Of a stretch of 64,000 nucleotides of DNA, positions 1-11,100 are shown piece by piece. Under the pieces are notes generated by a model. The model had not been told where the DNA came from, did no database searches, and saw only the letters and a list, made by a program, of their open reading frames with translations. The position numbers were made by a program, and so were the translations under genes. This stretch comes from Lineus longissimus (Eukaryota; Nemertea; Pilidiophora; Heteronemertea; Lineidae). Positions within the stretch are counted from its first letter, which is position 1; each line of letters begins with the position of its first letter. The stretch covers positions 994,501 to 1,058,500 of the forward strand of contig NC_088313.1 in the NCBI RefSeq assembly GCF_910592395.1, read 5' to 3'.

Positions 1-1858
1 CATGTGACAATTGACGACGTGACAGATATCTGAACCTGGCCTTGTGTGAAACTTATTTTCACGACGCTTGTTCATTGGTCGTCCTCGGGTGGATGTTTAC
101 TAACTTCGTGACATCGTCACAACAATAGAGAGGTTCAGATTTTGATCTGAGAACGAGAACAAGGTGATCTGTTTCTCCGGTTGACGTCAACAAGTTAAGT
201 TGATTACGTTATATCATTGTTTCAAGGCACTCCAGACATAAAGACGCTCTATTTCATTGCATTACTGACAACAAGCAACGCGATGGCCATCTTGTAAATG
301 TCACCTCCTTCTCTTTCGCGGATCAAAATGCGCGCAACTAATTGGCAAAAAGAAATTTATCGTTATAAGCAGTGCACTGTCCTCTTTCCTTGAACTACAT
401 TACATCATGCAGCCGCTGGACAATTTACAAATAGGTAGCTGTTAAAAATACAAAAATGTTCCGATGTGAAAAAGCGGCTTATGGCCCACAAAGCTGGACT
501 TTGATCTCGAGAATGTACTTAATTAATGAGATGGGTGTCTTTCAGTTCGATATATAGCGCCCGTAACTCTCTTGATCTCCGATCAAATCTAGTCGCATTA
601 TTTCTGCGATGGAAACGCGGCGGTTTTTTGGTAGTTCATACCATAAGTTAAGTTCGAAGTGCCCGATATAATATAGCATAATCTGCCTTCCTTGCAGTGA
701 GCAAACGACGGGTCAACTGACAACATTGTCAACAAGAGCAGACAGTGTCGCCCCCATCAGAAAAACCGTGAATTATTTGTACCGTATATATGTCCTCTTC
801 GTACAGACCTGATAGCTGGCGACACTGTGTCTATATTCGCTTTTTCATCAGCTGAAATTCCTCTATGTTTTCTTTCGTTTCAGCGCAAGCAAACAAAAGT
901 TCAGGTGAGTGTTTTATCTGCAAAGTATTCGAGTGGTCGGGGTGGACTAACCAATAAAATGCTTTGAAAACATTCCCATCTTGCTGATAGATTGGCTAGT
1001 AACTCAGAGTGTCAGCCATGGGTACTTAGCCATCCTGAATGTGAACCCCTCTTAAACGTCACGTAGTCGGGGTATGTCTGGATAAGATGCAAAAACCTTA
1101 GAGGTCAAGATGTGGGTATATCGCCCGCGACAGCTAAAAAGGCCTCATGACCCTGATTATCCCGTTGGTCCTTTAATTAAGCGAATTTTCAAAAGGGGAG
1201 GGGATAGGCCTACAGTGAAGTTTAAAAAAGGTGGGGATCCAAATTCAAAATTTGGCTTTCTCGGTCTTCTAGTAGCTCCAGTGTACCTATTATCAGCTGT
1301 ATTGACCATTATTTCGCCCGCAAATGACTTCGGGTAGGGGGGAGGGGAGGGAGAGTTGTTGTCTATCCCCATGCATGTAAGTAAGTGACCGAGATGAGAA
1401 GTTCGGCGAATTGATGTCTACCTCACTCTGAGTACTGTTTGAGACGGCCCTGCTAATAATTGGAGCCGCCCAACAACTTTGAATTTCCCGCCAAACCTTT
1501 CTAGACTCTTTCACCAGTCTCCTCCATTCACTCATTACAGAGACAGGTACTTGACGGCAATTCACTCGTCATGATCTCGATTTGGGGGCGTAAGCTTCCG
1601 GTGACCGGTCATGTGTTTATCTGTAGGGTGGGTAACCTCGATCCAAGTGAATAATCTGCAGTACCAAGGCGGTCGGTATATTAACAGTTCATCCAGTGTA
1701 TGCACTGAAATGCATGGCTCGCCTCGGGTAAATCAACGAGGCTCCTCCGCTGTGCGGCGGATATAGGGTCGAGGTTACCTGGACTAAACTTTTCCCGCCA
1801 CCCGGCGTTAGTTTTTCAAATTATTCAAAGGCGGCGCTTCAGGACTCTCCTCTTTCAG
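1..1858. other. Upstream non-coding region, no gene supported
   Basis: I see no convincing coding exon. The open frames at 1110-1565 overlap on both strands, have skewed composition and resemble nothing I know. The region holds a possible 21-nt microexon (884-904) and, at its right edge, a good splice acceptor (pyrimidine tract then CAG at 1856-1858). That acceptor could join an untranslated leader to the first coding exon of the next gene. The stretch 1720-1830 is relatively rich in CG and may be proximal promoter. Confidence 0.5.
884..904 (+). other. Candidate 21-nt microexon
   Basis: A long pyrimidine-rich tract ending TTTCAG (878-883) is followed by 21 nt and then a consensus donor, GTGAGT (905-910). 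The 21 nt are a multiple of three and would read RKQTKVQ in one frame. It could be a leader exon of the gene starting at 1895, an exon of a gene beyond the left edge, or chance. Only the sequence signals support it. Confidence 0.25.
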
Positions 1859-1894
1859 GAGAATCGTAAAAACATAGCAACCTGCTGCGTCAAA

Positions 1895-4800
1895 ATGGCG
1901 ACCAAAAGTTCCAGATCGAGAAAAATTTCCCAAATAAATCAAACTGGCCTGTCACAAACTGATAGATCAGCGTCAAGTTCAAACCTAAAAAGCCCTAAGT
2001 TTAGAGGGAACGTAAATAACAGCAATAATAGTTCGTCCTTTGTGAGTATATTCGAACTCAACGCAAAAAAGGGTGCTCTCTTCCCTAGGCCTATAAATGC
2101 TCTAGCCTCTATAGGGCCCTAAGGCCTACCTAAAATACCCCAACCCTACACTTGCCCTAGGCCTACCAGCTTTGCTTTGGTTATGCCCTGCCCCTGCAAT
2201 CTAACTGGTCATTACTATCCCGGTTTCAAATGCATCAGCCAGCTGTAGTGTATACCGTACTTAATTTGGGGTGAAAGATCCTTATTCCTAGGCAGCTGTT
2301 GGTTCATTGCTGTTGTGCTTGTGACCATGTCTCTGAGCCATATGGCGGCTTCATAAGAACATTGTGCGGAGAATACTTGACCAAGATTTCTTCAGAAACC
2401 TGTATGGCCCATCTTTCAAACCCTTTCGTACTAACTATGGGTCTCTGGAATAATCATGGTCACGACTGTAATTCTGTTTTTCAGGATGATGGTGAGAAAG
2501 GGGCGTTTGCATACAAAGTGTTGTCTGAGGCACAGACAAAAGACCTCCTGGAGCTGACGGTGGAGGAAGTAGAGGGGTAAGTTGTGATAACATGACTGAC
2601 TAAACTCGCACAGATTTGATACAAATCAAAGTGTCAGGGGCCAAAACAACCAAGGTGTTTGAGTTGACGCCAATGGTAAGGAAGGGTGCCGGTTTGAAAG
2701 ATGGCAATTGTTAATGTTGCAGAAATGTTCCTGGAATCTTTCCAGTGGCATAACTAGCGGGTGAAAGTTGGGGGTAGGGGGCAAATGCCTCCCAGAAGTT
2801 ACCAAAAAAAGAGTTTTTCGACCACGATTTTGGTTGAAATATTTTAAAAATGCGTCATTTGCCCCGGGCCCCCCACAATCCAGATACCTAAACGCTAGCT
2901 ACACCCTGCTCTCTGTACATGTCGGCCTTGACTCATCTACTCCTTGCCTCCTTTTGGTATTCATCATGTGAGAATAATATTTCAGGAAACTTGGGGGAAT
3001 TCTCAACATAACAGATCAGGGAACGGACTTGAAAAATGCAGCGACGTTAGATTTCTTCACGGGCGGATTCTGGTGGGCGAAGGAACAGGGTTACAACATA
3101 CAGCAGGCCTCCGGATTCTTCACACTCATTCATACCCTGTTAGAGAACGTAAAAGGTAGGATCATTTCAAAGCAGTCAGTATAGTGCTTTTCATATCATT
3201 CTGGCCAAAGGTACACGTACTTAGTTGAACTCAGGAATGTGACCAGATCACATTAAAAGAGAAACTGACTCATGTTTTAGTGGACTTTTGACAATACACA
3301 GTATCATGTATCCTCTCCTTTTTCCAGACAAACAAATGACCATGGTCGACAATCTAAAACAGTTCAAGAAGTCACTGGCGGGAATTGGTCAAGACGCCCC
3401 GGAAGTCTATGGCGGAATGGAATTCTTCGACATCAACCAAGCAAAAGCTGTGTCTGATTTTGTTTACATGAGGTAAAGCGCCCCGCAAACAAGTGATTTA
3501 AATTGCTGTGGCTAGCGTTTTGAATCGCATGCAACGATAATTGCTCGCTTGGTCATCGCAAGTGGCAGCGACCTCGGGGCCAATATCAAACCCACCAATA
3601 ACCTGTTTTACCAGTAACAGCCGAGAGACTCTTCTGTTGCACATAACGCAGTGATCCCTGAGCGTCTGTCATCGGCAAAACAATATGTGACCCGTCACAG
3701 CAAAAGCAGGCGCATGTCGCTCTGAGCTTGGCAGGTTGAGACGGACTGTTTGTTCATTTCTCTATTGTCTGCCTTTTGTGAAATATGAGCTCATCAATTT
3801 CTTCCATTATCTCCTGGTGTCATTTAGGCTCATCTTCTGTGCGACATGCGCCTGGTTTTGCTGTGACGGGTCACATATATTGTTAGGCCCAGCACCACCT
3901 AAAGATGTTCTCCAGTATCCATTCATTATACCATGTTCTACTTGTCTCGTTGCAGCTTCTTCCAGCATTATCATCTCTATGAGTTTGTCTATGGACACTC
4001 ACAAGCTGAAGAAATCATTGGAACAGATGTAAGGCGACACACTTTATCAATCTGATATAGATTTCAGCAATGCCATTGTGTACACAGCTCTAATACAGTA
4101 GAACCTCTCTATTAAGGACACCCTTTTGCTGACTAGTGGTAGTGCTGTCCTTAACTGAGAGGTTTCCTGATTAGAGAGGTCAAAATGAATGGAAATGACC
4201 AATTTGGGACCAAGTGCTGTGTCCTTAGTAGAGAGGTGTCCGCTGAGGAAGGTTCCACTGAAATTCCAATTTACATGGATAATAACTGCGCTAATGGTAT
4301 TGCCCATTTATATTTTTAGCCAACTGTAAATACGTATTGAACACAACAGGGTTACCCCTTTAAACACTCACTCTTCCTTTGAGTTATTAGTTATCAGTTC
4401 AATAACGGCAATATCATCTTTTTCCAGCTTGAAATTGAAGTTCCCAAAGCAGCTGACATGCCATGGCCTCCACCGTTAGATGAGGGAGTCTCTGAGGAGG
4501 TCTACAACACATTCATTGCCACACCCCCACCCACACCTGTACCAGAGGTAAGAATTACTTTTAACTCGCATATACTTGATGATGCTTCAATTGCCCTGCT
4601 ACAGACAGAGATGCCGGAAGGACATTGTATTGCTAGTACCAGATTTACTTTAATCAGATCATATCATATCATTACCGGTGTTGTAACCCTATTGGCGTTT
4701 TGCCAGAGGTATGGAGTCCAATATAGGTTACTGTCCACCTATGCGGGATCTTTTATTTGCCCTGGCATAGACACTCGGGTATACATGTAAAAGGCACCAC

Positions 4801-6131
4801 GGCTTTTTGTCTCCCTCGACAGATTCTCGAATTTTTATATGCCAGGAATTTTAGTTTCTTGGAAGCCACGCCGGTTCATCCAGAAATACAATCCTGGGTT
4901 CTCCCCAGGATCGACTCGAGCCCTATTGCCTGGTAGCCAGCAGTGTCAACCACTAGGCTATAAGGCTCCTACACAATCCTGGGTTCTCCCCGGGACCGAC
5001 CCAAGCCCTATTGCCTGGTAGCCAGCAGTGTCAACCACTAGGCTATATTAAGGCTCCTACACAATCCTGGGTTCTCCCCGGGATTGACCCGAGCCCTATT
5101 ACCTGGTAGCCAGCAGAGTCAACCACTGGGCTATAAGGCTCCTACACAATCCTGGGTTCTCCCCGGGATTGACCCAAGCCCTATTGCCTGGTAGCCAGCA
5201 GTGTCAACCACTAGGCTATAAGGCTCCTACACAATCCTGGGTTCTCCCGGGATCGACCCAAGCCCTATTGCCTGGTAGCCAGCAGTGTCAACCACTAGGC
5301 TATAAGGCTCCTGAACAATCCTGGGTTCTCCCCGGGACCGACCCAAGCCCTATTGCATGGTAGCCAGCAGTGTCAACCACTAGGCTACACAATCCTGGGT
5401 TCTCCCCGGGACCGACCCAAGCCCTATAGCCTGGTAGCCAGAAAAACGAAATTGTGTTTATGTTTCAGCCAACAGAGGAGGAGAGTGAAGAGGTGTGTGT
5501 GGACCAGGGCGAGACGGATGCTGATAGAGAGGCGGCATTGTTCTCTAATTTGTCGCCAGAGGAAGTCAAGAGAGTCCTGGAGAGCGTCTGTAAGGAGGTG
5601 TTGGCAGGAGTTGAGGTGGGCATAGATTGGAACGAGAGGCCGAGGGGAGCTTCTCTTTAATACATAAGGCATCCGAGGCGGAGGGGGATTCAAAAGTTTT
5701 GGTGTCACAGTAGAATTACCTTTTCATCTTCAGTACCATTTCAGGGGTAACAATCTGACGTTTATGCCTGCTTACTGAATGGATGGACCTTTAGGGGAAC
5801 GGTTCATTGGTGCGCTTTTCAATTCTTTCATGGAAAGAATTAGTTATGTGTATAGGGCTAGGCCTGACTTCTTTTTAACTGCAAGGTAAGGGGCAAAAGA
5901 AATGTTATCTTTGTTCCCTCTCCTTTTGAGATGAATACACCCCCCCCCCCCCCGTCCCCCAGGCAGAATTGCTCAACTAGAATTCTACTTGCAGGGGTAT
6001 TTGCCCTGCCTTTTCTACTTTGCTCTTGACTTTAAAATTCTTTTCTTCAGGCTGATGTTGCCAGTAAACTTCGAGACAAAGAAATCGCATTTGTGACTCG
6101 GATCAACAAAATTCACAAAGTGGCGGATTAA
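1895..6131 (+). CDS. CABCOCO1: CLAMP-domain ciliary protein, CABCOCO1 (C10orf107) / C1a-32-like, 8 exons
   Basis: Exons 1895-2041, 2485-2576, 2986-3155, 3328-3472, 3956-4028, 4428-4547, 5469-5615 and 6051-6131 all join at GT-AG sites in matching phase and give 324 aa ending at TAA. Exon 1 is a Ser/Asn-rich, probably disordered leader. Exons 2-5 form the conserved core, with hallmark stretches TGGFWWAKEQGYN and LLENV in exon 3, KKSLAGIG in exon 4, and FFQHYHLYEFVYG across exons 4/5. Then come an acidic Pro-rich linker (exon 6), a Glu-rich helix (exon 7) and a basic tail. From memory this pattern matches the CLAMP family, which includes Chlamydomonas C1a-32 of the central-pair C1a projection and vertebrate CABCOCO1, so a role in the axoneme of motile cilia is inferred. 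The ATG has a good context (AAAATGG). The frame stays open upstream to a possible acceptor at 1858, so the N-terminus could be longer. The family call is recalled, not searched. Confidence 0.7.
2745..2906. mobile_element. MITE-like element with TAGCTAGCG-type ends (intron 2)
   Basis: The left end reads AGTGGCATAACTAGCG and the right end CGCTAGCTACACC, which are imperfect inverted repeats. The interior carries G-rich and C-rich half sites (GGGGGTAGGGGG and CCCCGGGCCCCCC). It lies in intron 2 of the CLAMP-domain gene. No clean target duplication was seen. Confidence 0.6.
3186..3262 (+). repeat. Dispersed repeat, partner at 41268-41325
   Basis: The motifs TTCTGGCCAAAGG and AACTCAGGAATGTGACCA, in the same order and close spacing, recur at 41268-41325. 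The copy here is in intron 3. The rest of the element is too diverged for me to bound. Confidence 0.55.
3681..3882. mobile_element. Foldback element, about 40-bp arms (intron 4)
   Basis: The left arm 3681-3720 and right arm 3841-3882 are near-perfect reverse complements (ATGTGACCCGTCACAGC… and its complement). The 120-bp spacer separates them. The arms contain the nested palindrome TGTGACCCGTCACA. It fills much of intron 4 of the CLAMP-domain gene and looks like a non-autonomous inverted-repeat transposon. Confidence 0.75.
4096..4260. mobile_element. MITE with CAGTRGAACCT ends (intron 5)
   Basis: It starts CAGTAGAACCTCTC and ends GAAGGTTCCACTG, giving imperfect terminal inverted repeats. Internal sub-repeats of the type GTCCTTARTAGAGAGG occur on both sides. 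Fragments of the same family appear near 7017-7045, 12568-12605 and 47590-47625. Confidence 0.7.
4884..5442. repeat. 85-bp minisatellite, about 6.5 copies (intron 6)
   Basis: The unit contains CAATCCTGGGTTCTCCCC, GACCCAAGCCCTATTGCC and CAGTGTCAACCACTAGGC. The period measured from 4921 to 5006 is 85 bp, and units differ by a few substitutions and small indels. The array ends about 27 bp before exon 7 of the CLAMP-domain gene. The open frames across it are by-products of repetition. Confidence 0.9.
5940..5953. repeat. Poly-C run of 14
   Basis: This is an uninterrupted C tract, followed by G, T and five more C. It lies in the last intron of the CLAMP-domain gene, where its length is likely to be polymorphic. 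Confidence 0.9.
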
Positions 6132-7152
6132 AGGTGCAATACACAATGCCAGTTCAATCTGTGATGAGACAATGAAATATTCTGTTGAAAGTGGTTACGA
6201 ACTGAAAAAACAATCTCTAGGCTTCTGCTCAGTCTCAAATTAAATCTACAGACCATTTTGTTTTTTGTGACTTGAGCCTTTATAAGGAGGAGTGGCGTGA
6301 AATAATGCCGAAACAACCTTTTTTCAAAATCCGTCCATCCAAGTTTTTATTTTGGTCATCGTGTACTTGTATTCTAACAGTTTCTTAAATTGTTTGTAAA
6401 TTGTAAATAGATAATATGTGAATAGGTATTGTGTACACCAGGCTTTTGATAAAGGACCTCATGAGACAATGTACAGTCGAACTCGGTATAAGAAGGAAAC
6501 ACTGTCTTGAACAGACGGAAGATTTTGCAATGCCTGATTAATTGCCATTCTTTCCTCATTTCTATTTATTCTTTAATCCCGTCCCCTAACAAGCATTGTT
6601 ACTTGAACTGGCTTCGTCTGTATACAGCTCTTCAGAGTCGCCTGGTCTCTGGGTGAATGTCCATTTATTAAACAAAACCATGATAAAGAAACCCTTTTGA
6701 GTTGTGTTGAGTTTTTTTGTGGCCTTTCATAACTAAGTCCACTTCAAAACCTCAAGCTGTAAGACTCCCTCTCCTAAAAGATAGCCACCATGTACAGGCT
6801 TGATGTGGTGTGTACATAATTGCCCATGCGTCCCTCATGGGTGTGTACATACATGTTCTTGATGGAAGGCCCTTTTGTTGCTGTGGTTCAGGCTGTGCAG
6901 TACACTCCAGGCAGAGAGGGACGTGTCCTTCACATCTTAATTCAGACATCTGTTGTCATCACAAAATGTGTTTGATGCGGAGAATCCACTTAAACACCCT
7001 TGGGAATGGATAGTGCTGTCCATGTTAGAGAGGGGTCCTGATTCAGTAGATATGCCCAGGTCAGATTCACAAACCAAAAGCCTTCAGGATGAAGGACATG
7101 TATTGACGTCCAAAGACGTCACAGCATCGCCACTATCATGTGTTTCAAACTG

Positions 7153-7158
7153 AATAAA
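7153..7158 (+). terminator. Possible polyadenylation signal for the CLAMP gene
   Basis: This is AATAAA on the plus strand, about 1 kb after the stop codon. Weaker ATTAAA motifs lie closer, at 6239 and 6667, and could be used instead. Confidence 0.35.
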
Positions 7159-7188
7159 GAAAAGTCCTACGTTACAATTTAATCACTA

Positions 7189-7194
7189 TTTATT
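7189..7194 (-). terminator. Possible polyadenylation signal for DCAF10
   Basis: This is AATAAA on the minus strand, 31 bp beyond the plus-strand AATAAA at 7153-7158. A nearer minus-strand ATTAAA at 8065-8070 would give a much shorter 3' UTR of about 110-130 nt. Confidence 0.3.
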
Positions 7195-7714
7195 GTGAAA
7201 CTCAAATAAATGCAAACATATTAACTGACATTCTTAGGTACAAACATAAGAATTCAGTACATATATTCTGAGTGAGTAAAGAGGGAGACAAATGACCCAA
7301 GAAGTCATGCAGATGATGTTTTTCTGATAGACATCATTCTGGAAGTCAAATTGTGGTCGCAGACCCACGTGGCATTCTTTACTATCAGTGCAACAGTGTA
7401 AGCGATCAGTGGTGACGTCAAGCAGCGTGATCAGCGCATGCTACACTCTGTAGGCGACCCAAGCAGTGTCAAGAACACAGATTCAAGTCCAAAATGGCTG
7501 ACCAATGACATCACCGCAGAACCTCCATATCACAATGTCTCCAAATTGAATAAATAAGAAATGTGACACGTTATGTGACGTTCAAATAAATGCAACTTAA
7601 TACTTGATAGACATGATTCATGGTCAGGCATAATTCATAAAAGCTTGGTACAGATATGTTGAGTGAAGGGTAAGGGAAGTTTCCCAAGTTGGAGCCATCA
7701 AATTTGTTAACAAC

Positions 7715-7800
7715 GGTCGTGGAGCACTGTTGACAAGTGGGTCGCACTCTCGACTGGCAATCACATGATCCCTGGTTCAATCCCCACAGCCACCCCACTA
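7715..7800 (+). mobile_element. tRNA-derived SINE head, degenerate
   Basis: The stretch resembles box A (TTGACAAGTGGG) followed about 50 bp later by box B-like GGTTCAATCCC. It lies in the interval between the two convergent genes. It does not fold into a complete tRNA, so I call it a SINE remnant. Confidence 0.45.
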
Positions 7801-8180
7801 CATGTATATTTTAAAAATGACTAGACAAAACTAAACATACTAGTAGACTAACAATACATTAGAAATAAAACAGAGAACAGATCAACAACAGATCATCGAT
7901 GGGCCAGTTAGTACCTTGTCCGGGAGTCTAACTCAATACTCCATCTTATTGATGCAACAAAAAACCAGCACAAGCACTGGCCTGGTGAATATCTCGCACT
8001 TGGAGAAGTCTGTTGGCTGTTGAGCTACTCTAGGCAAAAAGCTTTCAGAAATCGCATTTCATTGTTTAATTTGAGGTGTTTTAATATAGCAATTGAACGC
8101 TGACTGTCAGTATTAGTAGTCTCAGAACACTCATTTCATCTTCAAATTTCTAATATTTTGAGCAAAACGCGATGCAATAA

Positions 8181-11100
8181 CTATAGAAGTGGCTGATGAA
8201 ATGCGACCTTCCCATTCAGACACCCGGACACAAACATACAATGAATCGGCGAGAACTTGGTCGTCACGACAACATGTCTGTGACTCATACAACTCGCGAC
8301 CTCGACTAACTGCTGCGGCTGCTGTGGAACCGCGTCACATAATTCATGACATTCTTTATCAAATGCCAGAAGACGAGTTCCGTAAGCAAACGGCGAACAG
8401 ACAAGACGACCGTCACTACTAAAACACAACTCTTTTATGAATCCACGCCCGACGTTGGGCTCTTCGATATGGTGGAGGAGACGAGGTCTATTTTCATGAA
8501 TCTGCGGCTTCGAACCGCAAATCAATTCACGCTGACCAAGAAGAAGAAGAGTGCGCTCTGCAACGCGCGAATCTGAACGGATTATGAACGTCATATTGTC
8601 GGCAAGCCTTTCACTGCTTCGGGCGCTGCGATCGTCATTAGAGGTACCAGGAGAAGGTTCGTGGTTTGTACCACTTGGTTCAACCTCTGTGATAATATCC
8701 TCGTCACTATCCCGAGATCTTCCACGAGTACGACCTACCCTCTGGCGGACATTGTTAGAACCGGTACTACTTTCACTGGAATCACTCGCAGTCCTCCGCC
8801 GCCGCGTCACACTGTAATAAGTTTCGTGTTCATACCCTGCCTGGGAACTGGGAGACCTCGTCCCCAACCGCGGCGACGGAGATTGTGAATGTGACGACGA
8901 GGAATCGTCTTCGACCAAGACTGATAAGAAACGAGATGGGCTTGGCGATCGGGAATGTTCGCCTGACTCTGGTGATATCGTCTCGGGATGTTTGCACATC
9001 AGATTATCTGATTCGTCAGATTTGATGGAATGTTCCTCATCGTCATCGTCATCGCTCGGGACGGCCTGTATGTCATGGACACATGTCCACTGCAAACAAA
9101 AATGAAGAAAATAAGTTGTTTTTTTTCATGTACAGATGCTACATTTTTGTAATGACCAAGATTTGTAATACGTATCACAGGACAAGAATGTAGCTTCATC
9201 ATGCAACCTCAAGGATACAGCAAAATCTTCTGCAAAAGGAGCAAAACTACTCCAACTCACCTCTGAATTTTCATCTGAACTTGTGTTCCTCGAGAGCACA
9301 CACCAGCCAAATGGATGAACCTTTAAATAAAGTCAATGATTTGAAATATAAGTTTACAGCAAGTTTACAGATTTGTCCTGAGGATTAAACCCTTTTACCA
9401 CCAGAGATGTGCAAATCATGTCACGTACCAGGCCCCATGATCCCATCGCCAGTGACGAGTAAAATCGACCAAAAGTAAGTTCTACTATTCAGTATTGGTA
9501 TCCACTGTCAGCACAAGATGGTGCCGGTAGTAAAATGACTTGTCACTCGTTGGGGCTGCATAGCAGTTTCCTGGTGCCCCCGGGTTAAACTTGGTCCTGA
9601 ACAACATGTTTTTAGAAGTTCTGCCACTCTTCTTGGCCACGCAGTAATTCCAATATGAACCCTACCTGCAGTGAAGCTACAACCTCCGCATCATTCTGCT
9701 CAGGAAAGTCGCTGATAAACTCCACGCGATTCCTCTGCCGCTCGAACACGTGATTATAGGTATAGCCCTGACGGACCGGCGATCGACTCATCTGCATCAA
9801 GCGGTACATGTTGGGTTTGAAGCCATGGAGATCTTGGTCGAGAGTGTGCAGGTCGAGATTATGAACAACGAGGAGATAACCACCGGCTGTCGACAGAATC
9901 AGCTTGGAGGCATCGGGAGTGAGCTTGGACCGCATCAGACCGCTGGTGTGAAAGACGCTCTTGGAGCAGGACTCATTTGAGGAATAGCTGAAAGTGAATG
10001 GCAGACAATCAGATATGGAGGTTAGGAGTACTTTAAAGGCTTACTTGAGTACTTTGACTTGAGGAACATGATAAGTTATATCTTTACATGAATATAGTCG
10101 GACTGTTTGAAAGTTCTGTAGCATCGATTCCTCAGCAACCAGAAATGTAATGAGCACAGCCATGCTGCTGTCTGTACGATGGAATTTCTTGCTAGCAAGA
10201 GGCCACCCACCTATTTATATCCCAGGTGTAAATGCTCCCGTCAAAACCAGATGTCACTAGCAGGCCATTGTTAGCATCATATTCGATGTTTTTCACCCAG
10301 TTGGAATGTCCTCGTAAAACCCGGATATTTTTCTTGAGGAATCGCACGTCCCAGAGACAAACTGTGGTGTCATCTGAACAGGTTGCAAACACCCGCGTGT
10401 CGAGGAATCTGAAAAACATGTATGATAAGAAATGTTATGGTAAGAATATTTGATCATGAGGTGGTGAAACAGCAAGGGCCACTGTGCTCATCTCCAGCCA
10501 GAAACATGGCTAGTTTAGGATTTAAGATACAAGGGTTAAAAATTAAGTTTGGATGAATAATTGTAATGATATCGCACCTACGGTATTCAACTTACCTGTA
10601 CATGCATTCAGTTGACATTGTATTCAGCTTACCTGAACATGCATTCAGTTGACATTGTATTCAGCTTACCTGTACATGCATTCAGTTGACATTGTATTCA
10701 GCTTACCTGTACATGCATTCAGTTGACATTGTATTCAGCTTACCTGAACATGCATTCAGTTGACATCGTATTCAGCTTACCTGAACATGCATTCAGTTGA
10801 CATTGTATTCAGCTTACCTGACATAGTTAACACAGTCTTCATGAGCCTGTTCTTTATGTGCAATCAATTTTCCATTGAATGGATCGAATAATAGAATATT
10901 CCGGCGTTCACAGGCAGCAGCTAAGACAGAGCTGGAAAATAACATATTGACACTCTTAGCATGAGCATCACTCGCCATCAGTTAATTTAAAACTGCAGAG
11001 ATTGCTCCGCCAAGTTTCAACCGACATCTGCCGGGCTGTTTTGAATATCCACGCAGACCAATTGTTCACCGCGTTCATGTTGTGACATCATCAACTTAGA

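Larger units (their letters stand above)
6132..8180. other. Tail-to-tail interval between two convergent genes
   Basis: It holds the presumed 3' untranslated regions of the plus-strand CLAMP gene and the minus-strand DCAF10 gene. Two stretches, about 7140-7260 and 7530-7650, look like a diverged direct duplication. Both contain a TGAATAAA-like motif followed by CAAATAAATGCAA. No additional gene is apparent. Confidence 0.6.

Noticed and set aside
1873-1882. RFX/X-box site for the ciliary gene
   Set aside because: CATAGCAACC matches only one half of an X-box, with no proper partner half next to it.
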